A DNA stretch of 64,000 nt, taken from positions 1,488,001 to 1,552,000 of the forward strand of contig NZ_CP046401.1 of assembly GCF_009762775.1 (NCBI RefSeq). Direction: 5' to 3'. This stretch comes from Maribellus comscasis. Its GTDB lineage: Bacteria; Bacteroidota; Bacteroidia; Bacteroidales; Prolixibacteraceae. Positions 55,278 to 63,030 of this stretch are shown here, in pieces. The position numbers were made by a program, and so were the translations under genes. Numbering within the stretch: the first letter of the stretch is position 1; each line of letters begins with the position of its first letter. The notes under the pieces are model-generated. The model was not told the origin of the DNA. It ran no database searches and saw only the letters and a list, made by a program, of their open reading frames with translations.

Positions 55278-55309
55278 CAAAAATAACTGCTATTTAGAAT
55301 TAATCCAAA
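55278..55309 (-). promoter_or_regulatory. Promoter of sodA: TTTG-N20-TATTTTTG
   Basis: On the minus strand, TTTG (55309-55306) is followed after 20 bases by TATTTTTG (55285-55278), a complete Bacteroidota promoter, 44 bases upstream of the start codon. Confidence 0.75.
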
Positions 55310-55507
55310 TCTTTACTGCACAAAACAAATTGAATTCATTTATTGTTCATAGGCACAATCAATAATAAGCTATATTTCTTTCTTCAATTAGCTAAAACAC
55401 CGGCTCAAAGTCCTACTATTAAAGAGTTTCATCTCTGAGTATTTTTTTCAAATAAGAATATTTTTTCTGAAACAGAAGTCAAAACTGTTACCTTTGGCTG
55501 TCTCAAA

Positions 55508-56809
55508 ATGAACAAAGAAATTTTAAAATTAGCAGTACCCAATATCGTGAGCAACATTACAGTTCCGTTGCTCGGATTAATCGATTTGGCTTTGATGGGA
55601 CATCTCGGTTCCGAGGTTTATATTGGCGCTATTTCGCTGGGAGGTGTAATTTTTAATTTTATTTATTGGGGTTTCGGTTTTCTACGCATGAGTACTTCGG
55701 GTTTTACCGCGCAGGCATTTGGCGAAAAAAACCGGCAGGAGAGTATTACCATTTTAATAAGGGCTTTACTTGTTTCAGCCTCAATAAGTCTGTTAATTTT
55801 GATGTTACAAGCTCCAATTGCATGGGCCAGTTTTAAAATTATTGGTGGCAGCGATGAAGTTGAAACACTGGCCAACGAATATTTCAGGATAAGAGTTTGG
55901 GCTGCCCCCGCAGCATTAAGCTTATTTGTTTTTAACGGATGGTTTCTGGGTATGCAGAATGCGCGTTTCCCAATGATTATTGCCATTTCTGTTAATATTG
56001 TTAATATTCTGTTTAGCGTATTATTCGTTTTTGGACTAAATATGAAATCAGCAGGAGTAGCTTTAGGAACAGCGCTTTCACAATATGTTGGTTTAGCCAT
56101 TGCCGTTACTCTTCTGTTCAAAAAATACAAATACCTGTTACCTGAAATATCAAAACAGGGAGTTTTAAACATTAAAATACTACTCAATTTTTTCAAAGTA
56201 AACAGCGATATTTTTATCCGTTCGTTTTGTATCATCCTTGTGTTCACCTTTTTTACTTCAAAATCAGCAAGTATCGACGATACCATTTTAGCGGTCAATT
56301 CTCTACTGATTCAGCTGCTATTGTTTTTTTCCTTTTTTATCGATGGATTTGCTTTTGCCGGTGAAGCCATGGTTGGAAAATATGTAGGGGCAAAAGAACC
56401 GGCAAACCTTAAGAAAGTAGTTCGACTTCTTTTTGTTTGGGGAATCGGTCTTGCTGCTATGTTTACCCTGATTTATGCTCCCGGTACAAATATCATTTTA
56501 AATCTGCTCACCTCCCAAACAGATGTAATTCAAAGCGCCCAGCCTTTCCTTTTTTGGGTGATTCTCATCCCCTTTACAAGTTTTGCGTCGTTTATCTGGG
56601 ATGGAATTTACATCGGAGCCACGGCTTCAAAAGCCATGAGGAATACATTAATCGCATCCACATTTTTGGTTTTTACTCCGGCGTATTTCCTTCTAAACTC
56701 CCTGTTGGGAAACCATGCCCTTTGGCTGGGCATGATTTTATTTATGCTTTCACGCGGTGTCATCCAAACATTCCTTTACAAAAAGGCAATTTTGAAACCT
56801 CTCGCTTAA
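55508..56809 (+). CDS. MATE-family efflux transporter
   Basis: A 433-residue exporter with twelve membrane helices in two MATE repeats. It begins LAVPNIVSNITVPLLGLIDLALMGHLGS, a family beginning, with WGFGFLRMSTSGFTAQAFGEKN after it. The second repeat has GFAFAGEAMVGKYVGAKEP. This is the DinF-like branch, which uses sodium or protons to export drugs or metabolites. A TACCTTTG -7 box is at 55489-55496. It is convergent with fabF. Confidence 0.93.
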   Translation: MNKEILKLAVPNIVSNITVPLLGLIDLALMGHLGSEVYIGAISLGGVIFNFIYWGFGFLRMSTSGFTAQAFGEKNRQESITILIRALLVSASISLLILMLQAPIAWASFKIIGGSDEVETLANEYFRIRVWAAPAALSLFVFNGWFLGMQNARFPMIIAISVNIVNILFSVLFVFGLNMKSAGVALGTALSQYVGLAIAVTLLFKKYKYLLPEISKQGVLNIKILLNFFKVNSDIFIRSFCIILVFTFFTSKSASIDDTILAVNSLLIQLLLFFSFFIDGFAFAGEAMVGKYVGAKEPANLKKVVRLLFVWGIGLAAMFTLIYAPGTNIILNLLTSQTDVIQSAQPFLFWVILIPFTSFASFIWDGIYIGATASKAMRNTLIASTFLVFTPAYFLLNSLLGNHALWLGMILFMLSRGVIQTFLYKKAILKPLA

Positions 56810-56926
56810 TCTGCTATTCAACAATTCTCCCTACATTACTCATACTGAACTCGTTCGATATCTTCCCCAAAAAAAAGATTCCGAAATAAATCCGGTAAGA
56901 CGACAAGATAAAATAAGCTAAACCAG

Positions 56927-58171
56927 CTATTTTACTTTTTTGAAAATAGTTGAAACCGTATGCCCGCCAAAACCAAAAGTATTACTCATTGCTGCATTTA
57001 TTTCTGTTTTGACCGGCTTTTGAAGTACAATATTTAAGCCCCCCGGAATTTCCGGATCAATATTTTTTGTATTAATGGTAGGCGGCACCTGGTTACATTC
57101 AACAGCTTTTATAGTTGCAATAGCTTCAATGGCACCGGCTGCTCCCAATAAATGCCCGGTCATTGATTTTGTAGCACTTACAAATACTTTTTTTGAGGTT
57201 TCCCCAAAAATCCTGTCGATTGCCAGGCACTCTCCAATATCTCCAACCGGCGTTGACGTAGCATGTGTATTGATGTAGTCCACCTCTCCGGGCTGCATTT
57301 TTGCATCAGCAAGTGCGTCAGTCATGGCCAGTTCTGCACCAACCCCTTCAGGATGCGTAGCCGTAACATGATAAGCATCCGCAGCGGCACCATATCCAAC
57401 CAATTCACAATAAATTTTTGCACCGCGCTGTAATGCATGTTCCAACTCTTCCACCATCAGCAAACCGGCCCCCTCACCCAACACAAACCCGTCGCGTGTA
57501 ACATCAAACGGGCGAGATGCTGATGCAGCATTTTCGTTGTTTGTTGACATTGCTTTTATGGAATTAAAACCGCCAACAGCAGCTTTTGTTATGGCTGCCT
57601 CCGAACCTCCGGCCAATACAATATTTGCCTTTCCCAAACGAATTTGGTCAAAAGCGTTTGCAATGGCATGGTTCGACGAAGCACAGGCGGAAACCGTGGC
57701 ATAGTTAATCCCGCGAAAACCATAACGAATGGAAATATGTCCGGATGCAATATTTCCAATCATTTTTGTAATAAAAAAAGGACTAAATCGGGGAACCTCA
57801 TTGTTTTGCCCAAAAGCCAAAACTTCTTCTTCATACGATTGTATTCCTCCAATTCCGGTAGCAAGAATCACCCCCACTTTATTCAAATCTGTCTTTTTAA
57901 GATCCAGGCTTGAATCGAGCAAACACTCTTCGCTTGCAATTAATGCGTATTGTGTATACCTGTCCAGTTTTCGGGCCTCTTTTCGGTCAAAATAATTCAG
58001 GGGATCAAAATCTTTTACCTCGCAGGCAAATTTAGTTTTATGATTTATCGGATCAAACCGGGTTATTGCAGCTGCACCGCTCTTCCCGGCAAGCATATTT
58101 TCCCAGTAAGCATTTACATTATTTCCAAGGGGAGTCACCGCGCCCATTCCGGTAATTACTGCTCTTTTCAT
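56927..58171 (-). CDS. fabF: Beta-ketoacyl-ACP synthase II
   Basis: A 414-residue condensing enzyme that extends acyl-ACP with malonyl-ACP. The active-site Cys is in VSACASSNHAIANAF, and the two His are in INTHATSTPVGD and KSMTGHLLGAAGA. Length is usual. It is not beside acpP or fabD as in the main fab cluster, so it may be a second FabF, and it is downstream of a TetR regulator by 52 bases, which could control it. Start: ATG 58171 (MKRAVITGMGAVTPLGN). Confidence 0.95.
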   Translation of the reverse strand: MKRAVITGMGAVTPLGNNVNAYWENMLAGKSGAAAITRFDPINHKTKFACEVKDFDPLNYFDRKEARKLDRYTQYALIASEECLLDSSLDLKKTDLNKVGVILATGIGGIQSYEEEVLAFGQNNEVPRFSPFFITKMIGNIASGHISIRYGFRGINYATVSACASSNHAIANAFDQIRLGKANIVLAGGSEAAITKAAVGGFNSIKAMSTNNENAASASRPFDVTRDGFVLGEGAGLLMVEELEHALQRGAKIYCELVGYGAAADAYHVTATHPEGVGAELAMTDALADAKMQPGEVDYINTHATSTPVGDIGECLAIDRIFGETSKKVFVSATKSMTGHLLGAAGAIEAIATIKAVECNQVPPTINTKNIDPEIPGGLNIVLQKPVKTEINAAMSNTFGFGGHTVSTIFKKVK

Positions 58172-58223
58172 ATCAATAATTTTTATGATTTCTTACTCGA
58201 TAAATTGAGATTAACGTATTATT

Positions 58224-58787
58224 TTAAGGTCTTAAATCGTCAAGAATAGATTGACAATAGTTTTTATAGTCCAAATTTCCTAAAACGCCCGACAGCTGTA
58301 AACTGGCTACCAAACTTGAAAAAATTACCAATGCTTTACTTTCAGCACTATCGGCAAAAGCAAACACACCCTTGTTTTTGCCTCGCTCCAGAAGAAAGGC
58401 CAGCCATCTTAAAATCATGTCAACCATTTTCTTTAGCTCGTTTTGTGTTGATTCATCCAAGGTTTTTACATCCGGGCTCAAAGAACCAACCAAACACTTC
58501 TTTTTTTCGCGACGGCTTTTTACATATATCTTTACAAATGCATCCAGTTGCTGCCATTCATCAAAATTCCGGCTTTCCATATTTTCTATCATTTCTTCAA
58601 AACGCTGAATATTTGTTTTCACAATACTCGTCGCCAGATTTTTTTTGGATGGAAAATAATAATGAATAGCGGCATTCTTTATACCAAGTTCAGTAGATAT
58701 ATCCTGATAACTAAAAGCATTGTATCCTTTTGTCCGTATCAGGTTTTCACCCAACTCCAGTATCTTTTCCCGTGTTACCGACATCAA
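58224..58787 (-). CDS. TetR/AcrR-family regulator
   Basis: A 187-residue repressor-like protein with the N-terminal TetR helix-turn-helix (TKGYNAFSYQDISTELGIKNAAIHYYFPSKKNLATSIV, in parts) and a helical ligand domain. A 16-bp inverted repeat covers its own promoter, which strongly suggests autoregulation. The ORF has two adjacent ATGs (58787 and 58784). It may also control fabF behind it or the divergent YeeE/YedE permease across a 337-base region. Confidence 0.93.
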   Translation of the reverse strand: MMSVTREKILELGENLIRTKGYNAFSYQDISTELGIKNAAIHYYFPSKKNLATSIVKTNIQRFEEMIENMESRNFDEWQQLDAFVKIYVKSRREKKKCLVGSLSPDVKTLDESTQNELKKMVDMILRWLAFLLERGKNKGVFAFADSAESKALVIFSSLVASLQLSGVLGNLDYKNYCQSILDDLRP

Positions 58788-59124
58788 TTCTTTTATTGTA
58801 ATTTCGAAACAAATATACTTACTACTAAGTAAAAAACAAACACATAAGCTTTTTATTACTAGTATATTTATAAACTATACCGATTCATCTATACAAAAAT
58901 ATACTTACTTAATCATCAGTAAAAAGAAAACGAATAAAGTGCGATAACAAATTTTAACGCATTCAGAAAAACACCACCCAAAACTTTTAGTACCTTTGTT
59001 TTTCTTTTAAAGCCGACTAAAATTTCAAAACAATCTTTAACTACTGATTCGCTGGTTTTGCGGACTGTTCTATTTGTCTGTTCGCGCAAATGAAGTGAGA
59101 AACAAACATATTAAAACAAATATT
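58788..59124. promoter_or_regulatory. Divergent region between tetR and the YeeE/YedE gene
   Basis: A 337-base gene-free stretch. It contains the tetR promoter with an embedded operator (58810-58840) and a 13-bp direct repeat AAATATACTTACT at 58811-58823 and 58897-58909. TACTAGTA (58857-58864) is an 8-bp palindrome. A TACCTTTG -7 box on the plus strand at 58991-58998 lies 126 bases before the permease ATG. Confidence 0.6.
58810..58840 (-). promoter_or_regulatory. tetR promoter with TetR operator in the spacer
   Basis: On the minus strand TTTG (58840-58837), 19 bases, TATATTTG (58817-58810): a full promoter. A perfect 6-4-6 inverted repeat, TACTTA-CTAC-TAAGTA (58816-58831), lies in the spacer and touches the -7 box, so bound TetR would block RNA polymerase. 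Confidence 0.72.
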
Positions 59125-60141
59125 ATGATTCTAACTGTATTTCTGGGATTCATTTTTGGCGGTATTCTTCAATACGCCAAACTGAATAAATTTAATACTA
59201 TCAGTGGTGTAGCAACGTTGAGCGATTTGACCGTAGCCAAAGCCATTGCCATGGCTGTAGGACTTGGCGCAATTCTATTGAATGTTTCTATTGGGATGGG
59301 ATGGGCCGGCTACCACGTAAAACCTTTTGTTGTAGGGGGCATTATTCTCGGCGGCCTTATTTTTGGTGTAGGCATGGCTATTTTAGGATATTGCCCGGGA
59401 ACGCTTGCCATTTCATTAGGTGAAGGTTCTGCCGACGCGCTCGCAGGTGTAATTGGCGGTTTATTTGGCGGTTTAATTTACACCGTGCTACTTCCGTCTA
59501 TCCAGGGAATTTTAGGTCCTGATCTTGGCAAAATATCGGTAAACAGCATTGCAGGGGGGAACTCAGCTGCATTTTATGCTGCCACCGTTGTGCTCGGATT
59601 AATTTTTATCGGAATTGCTTTTGGTGTTCACAAAATAGAGAAACGCCCTGAGAAAAACATGAAATGGCTACTTGCCGGTATTTTACTTGCCTTGTTAAAT
59701 ACCATCGTCTTTTCAAAAGGTGTCAGTAACCGTCCCATCGGTGCATCAACCACATTTCCGTATGTAGCCGATTGGTTAAGCGGTTTTACCAACAACAGTT
59801 ATTTTGAAAAAATTCAGGTTCCCGGGAACTGGGAAGTTTTCTTTTTATTGGGAGCGCTTCTATCGGGATTGATTCTCTCCCTGATTCGGGGAGAATTTAA
59901 AATTCAGCTGATTCATGAAAACTGGGTGAAATACAAAAACAATTCAGCTGTATCACGTGCCATTTGGGCATTTATTGGTGGATTTGTTTTGATTTTCGGC
60001 GCCCGTATGGCAGGAGGCTGTACCAGTGGACACGTGATCTCAGGAGGAATGCAACTTGCTATAAGCAGTTTGGTTTTTGCGGTATTTGTCTTTGCCGGAC
60101 TGCTGATCACCGGACGTGTTTTCTATGGTAAAGCAAAATAG
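59125..60141 (+). CDS. YeeE/YedE-family permease, full length
   Basis: A 338-residue membrane protein with about ten helices and both halves of the fold. The N-terminal half has GYCPGTLAISLGEG; the C-terminal half has GARMAGGCTSGHVISGG, matching the two split genes at 12858-14016 but in the opposite order. It probably imports thiosulfate or another reduced sulfur compound. The frame is open from TTG 59074, but ATG 59125 (MILTVFLGFIFGG) starts in a membrane helix as expected. Not adjacent to other sulfur genes; divergent from tetR. Confidence 0.9.
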   Translation: MILTVFLGFIFGGILQYAKLNKFNTISGVATLSDLTVAKAIAMAVGLGAILLNVSIGMGWAGYHVKPFVVGGIILGGLIFGVGMAILGYCPGTLAISLGEGSADALAGVIGGLFGGLIYTVLLPSIQGILGPDLGKISVNSIAGGNSAAFYAATVVLGLIFIGIAFGVHKIEKRPEKNMKWLLAGILLALLNTIVFSKGVSNRPIGASTTFPYVADWLSGFTNNSYFEKIQVPGNWEVFFLLGALLSGLILSLIRGEFKIQLIHENWVKYKNNSAVSRAIWAFIGGFVLIFGARMAGGCTSGHVISGGMQLAISSLVFAVFVFAGLLITGRVFYGKAK

Positions 60142-60171
60142 ACAGAGTTTTAAATAAAATACGATTAAGCA

Positions 60172-60300
60172 GCGGACTAAAGTCCCAAAAGATGTGCAAC
60201 TCTGTTTCACCGGCATAAATGCCGTTGTTATTTAGTTTTCACATAGCCTGTTCGGCTGAGTATTCGCCTTAAAGTCCAAATCAAAAGGGCTTTAGTCCGG
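60172..60300. repeat. REP/MITE-like structured intergenic element
   Basis: CGGACTAAAG (60173-60182) and its exact inverse CTTTAGTCCG (60290-60299) flank about 107 bases. The left end is itself a hairpin (GGACT-AA-AGTCC) and a central perfect hairpin CGGCAT-AA-ATGCCG lies at 60211-60224. No transposase or copy elsewhere in the window was seen. The look is that of repetitive extragenic palindromes common in Bacteroidota. Confidence 0.5.
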
Positions 60301-60406
60301 TATGACGCAACAAAAATAGTGTTCACAAACAGCGTCTCTTTGTATTACTCCAAGCTTCACTTCAAAAAAATAAGCAACCTCGGGTTCTTTTTCCCGACAG
60401 AAAAGT

Positions 60407-60414
60407 TACTTTTG
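60407..60414 (+). promoter_or_regulatory. Bacteroidota -7 box for the corA leader
   Basis: TACTTTTG matches TAnnTTTG, 28 bases upstream of a 16-codon open frame and 128 bases upstream of corA. No clear -33 element. Confidence 0.4.
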
Positions 60415-60442
60415 CAGCGTCAATAAAAAATTATCACAAAAT

Positions 60443-60493
60443 ATGGACGAAGGCCCGTATCATACGAAATTTAAAGTAATAACCAGTCTGTAA
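60443..60493 (+). CDS. Possible 16-residue leader peptide of corA
   Basis: An ATG-started frame MDEGPYHTKFKVITSL ends in TAA at 60491-60493, inside the left arm of the hairpin that precedes corA. The length and the position between a -7 box and a transporter gene fit a regulatory leader peptide. There is no independent proof of translation. Confidence 0.35.
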   Translation: MDEGPYHTKFKVITSL

Positions 60494-60536
60494 AGGGCAT
60501 TCGCAGTCTCTTTACAGGTAAAAAAACGTAAGGAGG
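60488..60536 (+). promoter_or_regulatory. Hairpin and Shine-Dalgarno in the corA leader
   Basis: CTGTAAAG (60488-60495) pairs perfectly with CTTTACAG (60510-60517) around 14 bases. AGGAGG follows at 60531-60536, 6 bases before the corA ATG. A canonical Shine-Dalgarno is unusual in this window and sets the corA start. Confidence 0.55.
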
Positions 60537-60542
60537 CGAACC

Positions 60543-61472
60543 ATGATTAAAATCTTCAAAACGTTCGGGGGGTATGTTGAAATACCTAAAATTGAAAAGG
60601 GATGCTGGATTAATGTAACCGCACCAAACACTTCAGAAATTCAACGCTTAAAGGACGACTTCAAATTACCGGATGATGTCATCCGTGACATTTTGGATAC
60701 TGACGAACGACCACGTGTGGAGTTCGACGACGACTGGACGTTGATAATTATGCGCATTCCGGTGGAGAATCAAAATAACGGCGTTCCGTTTTACACCATT
60801 CCGCTGGGAATTTTTATCCGAAACGGATTCACGCTTACCATCAGCTTACAAAACAACGAGATTTTACCCAGCGAGCGGCCTTCGCCTTTTCGGGAGCAAT
60901 ATCAGCAAATTACCGACAACTACAATTTCATTTTACGGCTGTTTGTCCGCTCAGGAAGTATGTATTTGCGCTACCTGAAACACATCAACCAGCAAACCAC
61001 CGCCATTGAGCAGGATTTGGAAAAATCGATTAAAAACCGCGAGCTCAACAAGTTGCTAAAAATGGAAAAATGCCTGGTGTATTTTATCACTTCCATAAAA
61101 GCCAACGAAATTGTACTGGCCAAACTGCGAAATGCGAAAAAAATAACTACCGAAATTAACGAAGATTTACTGGAAGACGCCATCATCGAAAATAAACAGG
61201 CGCTGGAAATGGCCCAAATTTATTCCGACATACAAAGCGGAATGATGGATGCTTTTGCTTCGGTTATCTCCAACAACCTGAATGTGGTAATGAAACAACT
61301 CACTATTGTTTCCATTCTTTTAATGATTCCTACGTTAATTGCGAGCTTTTTCGGAATGAATGTGCCTAATCTGTTTGAAAATTCGCCGGGTGCTTTTTGG
61401 CTTATTGTTCTGGTTTCCATGTCACTTTCTTTAATGGGCGTTATTTTTCTCCGAAAACGACACTGGTTTTAG
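60543..61472 (+). CDS. corA: CorA-family divalent metal transporter
   Basis: A 309-residue inner-membrane channel. The large N-terminal cytoplasmic domain has a helical stalk (residues 150-250), followed by two membrane helices at the C-terminus (SILLMIPTLIASFFGM and FWLIVLVSMSLSLMGVIFL). The pore motif is GMN in FFGMNVPNLF. This GMN ion selectivity motif supports Mg2+, possibly also Co2+ or Ni2+. The start is set by a canonical AGGAGG. An upstream hairpin and short open frame may regulate it. Confidence 0.93.
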   Translation: MIKIFKTFGGYVEIPKIEKGCWINVTAPNTSEIQRLKDDFKLPDDVIRDILDTDERPRVEFDDDWTLIIMRIPVENQNNGVPFYTIPLGIFIRNGFTLTISLQNNEILPSERPSPFREQYQQITDNYNFILRLFVRSGSMYLRYLKHINQQTTAIEQDLEKSIKNRELNKLLKMEKCLVYFITSIKANEIVLAKLRNAKKITTEINEDLLEDAIIENKQALEMAQIYSDIQSGMMDAFASVISNNLNVVMKQLTIVSILLMIPTLIASFFGMNVPNLFENSPGAFWLIVLVSMSLSLMGVIFLRKRHWF

Positions 61473-61970
61473 CCCATCCGGATGTGAACAGACGGATAAC
61501 ATCCAACAGCTTTAATGGTCATGGTGTTATCTTGTTACCAACGATTCCAACAAAGTTTAGCTTTTTATTTTACAGGAATAAAAAAACATCTTTAGCTTCC
61601 TGAACCTGCAAAAAAGGCACGCCGGTTATGTAATACACCTGCATGGGAGGTCACCTACATGTGTGGGGAAATAAATTATATTGAGGGGAAACTATTTTGA
61701 TACAGGGAAAAATAAAAACACGGGAGGAATAACATTATACAGGGGTGATAAATAATTTTACCGAGAGGTTTCTCTGTTTATGTTCCATTATTGCCCACTT
61801 TAAACTATTTTTAAACCTGAAAAACCAAATTAAACCAACAATGAAAAAGCCCAAAACAATACATCTGCTTCTCCTTAGTCAAACTATTTTTCAATTGCGG
61901 CTATCTTTCTTTTTAAGAGGTTTTTTATTCGGCAAAAAACAGTAAGTCAATAATATAAAATAAATCAATA
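61473..61970. other. Gene-free region with a 20-nt periodic G-tract array
   Basis: A 498-base stretch between corA and the PHP gene with no convincing gene. Just after corA are the palindrome CATCCGGATG and an inverted repeat GGATGT/ACATCC (61480-61504). From 61641 to 61758 short G-tracts recur about every 20 bases. An open frame at 61745-61945 lacks support and is not called. Confidence 0.5.
61641..61758. repeat. Degenerate ~20-nt tandem array with phased G-tracts
   Basis: GGG or GGGG runs begin at 61645, 61665, 61685, 61705, 61722 and 61742, giving steps of 20, 20, 20, 17 and 20. Most units read roughly xxxxGGGGAAATAAxxTTxx. The 20-base step is not a multiple of three and is near two helical turns. 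Confidence 0.5.
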
Positions 61971-62957
61971 ATGAAAAGACGTAATTTTTTTAAACTGACA
62001 GGCATCTCCGTCGTATCGACACTTGCATCAAAAGTTTTTGCATTTCAGGAAAAAGGAAATATCCAAAATAAAAAAACACTGACCAATCCTTTTGAAACGA
62101 AAGGGAAATGGTACAAAGCTGCCCTGCATGTTCATACCACCAGCAGCGACGGAGATGTGGATGTTACAACCCGTTTAAAACAATACAGAGAAAAAGGTTT
62201 TGACGTTGTCGCAGTTACTGACCACAGGACAACAAATGATTTATCAGGCTTTTCCGACAAAAAATTCCTGGCTTTGAGCAGCATCGAGTTTCATCCTCAA
62301 ACTTATTCAGGAGCTCCTACCCACCATTTGCTGGGCTATGGATTACCACATCCTTACACTTACAATGGTGATTTATCGGCACAGGAAATGATAGACGATA
62401 TAAAAAGTAAAGGCGCAAAAGTATTTTATGCGCATCCGTACTGGACCGGGCATACTTATATTGAAATGACCGAAGTATCAGGGTATCTGGGTTTAGAAGT
62501 GCATAACGAGGTGTGCCAGGATGCGGACAGTGGAAGCGGGCGTATGCATTGGGACCAAATGTTGAATAACGGACATGTATTATCAGGTTTGGCGAGCGAT
62601 GACGTACACAAAAGTAGTGGGGTGGGCAAAGCATGGACGATGATAAAGGCAGATAAATTAGACGATAAAAGTATTCTTGAAGCACTGGAGCTTGGCTCTT
62701 TTTATGCTTCCAAAGGCCCTGAAATAAAAAATTACCAATTAAACAGCGAAGGGCTAATAAAGGTAGAATGTTCAGCTGTAAAAAAAATAGTATTTAGAAC
62801 AAGCGGAGCCGGTAACGGAAGTGTTTTTAAGGCTGAAAACGGGAATGATCTCAGAAGCGCGGAATGGGATTTGAGCAAAAAGAACCCCAAATGGGTAAGA
62901 TGCGAAGTGACAGATAAGGATGGCAACACTGCGTGGACAAATCCTATCTTTCTGTAA
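61971..62957 (+). CDS. Exported PHP-domain metal-dependent phosphoesterase
   Basis: A 328-residue protein with a twin-arginine-like signal (MKRRNFFKLTGISVVSTLASKVFAF), so it is probably periplasmic. The PHP domain has the first metal motif ALHVHTTSSDG (HxH), VTDHRTT, and FYAHPYW with a further His. PHP domains hydrolyse phosphodiesters or phosphomonoesters using two or three metal ions; exported members are often near polysaccharide or sulfatase genes, as here. The natural substrate is unknown. Confidence 0.88.
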   Translation: MKRRNFFKLTGISVVSTLASKVFAFQEKGNIQNKKTLTNPFETKGKWYKAALHVHTTSSDGDVDVTTRLKQYREKGFDVVAVTDHRTTNDLSGFSDKKFLALSSIEFHPQTYSGAPTHHLLGYGLPHPYTYNGDLSAQEMIDDIKSKGAKVFYAHPYWTGHTYIEMTEVSGYLGLEVHNEVCQDADSGSGRMHWDQMLNNGHVLSGLASDDVHKSSGVGKAWTMIKADKLDDKSILEALELGSFYASKGPEIKNYQLNSEGLIKVECSAVKKIVFRTSGAGNGSVFKAENGNDLRSAEWDLSKKNPKWVRCEVTDKDGNTAWTNPIFL

Positions 62958-62971
62958 AATAAAATGGTTAG

Positions 62972-63013
62972 AGGTATTTGGGAAGGAAACAATTGGCACC
63001 TTCCCAAATACCT
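62972..63013. terminator. Intergenic hairpin between convergent PHP and sulfatase genes
   Basis: AGGTATTTGGGAAGG (62972-62986) and its exact inverse (62999-63013) form a 15-bp perfect stem with a 12-base loop between two convergent stops. T-runs are weak on both sides. Confidence 0.7.
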
Positions 63014-63030
63014 GTTAAAAATTCTTTTGT

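Larger units (their letters stand above)
60142..60542. other. Gap between YeeE/YedE and corA
   Basis: A 401-base region without a long gene. Its left half is a structured REP-like element (60172-60299). Its right half holds a possible -7 box (TACTTTTG, 60407-60414), a 16-codon open frame (60443-60493) and an 8-bp hairpin next to a canonical Shine-Dalgarno before corA. Confidence 0.6.

Noticed and set aside
55663..56298. 211-residue minus-strand frame
   Set aside because: Lies wholly inside the MATE gene, which has clear family motifs; a shadow frame.
61745..61945. 66-residue open frame before the PHP gene
   Set aside because: Overlaps the G-tract array, has no recognisable domain, and its composition does not look like the neighbouring proteins.
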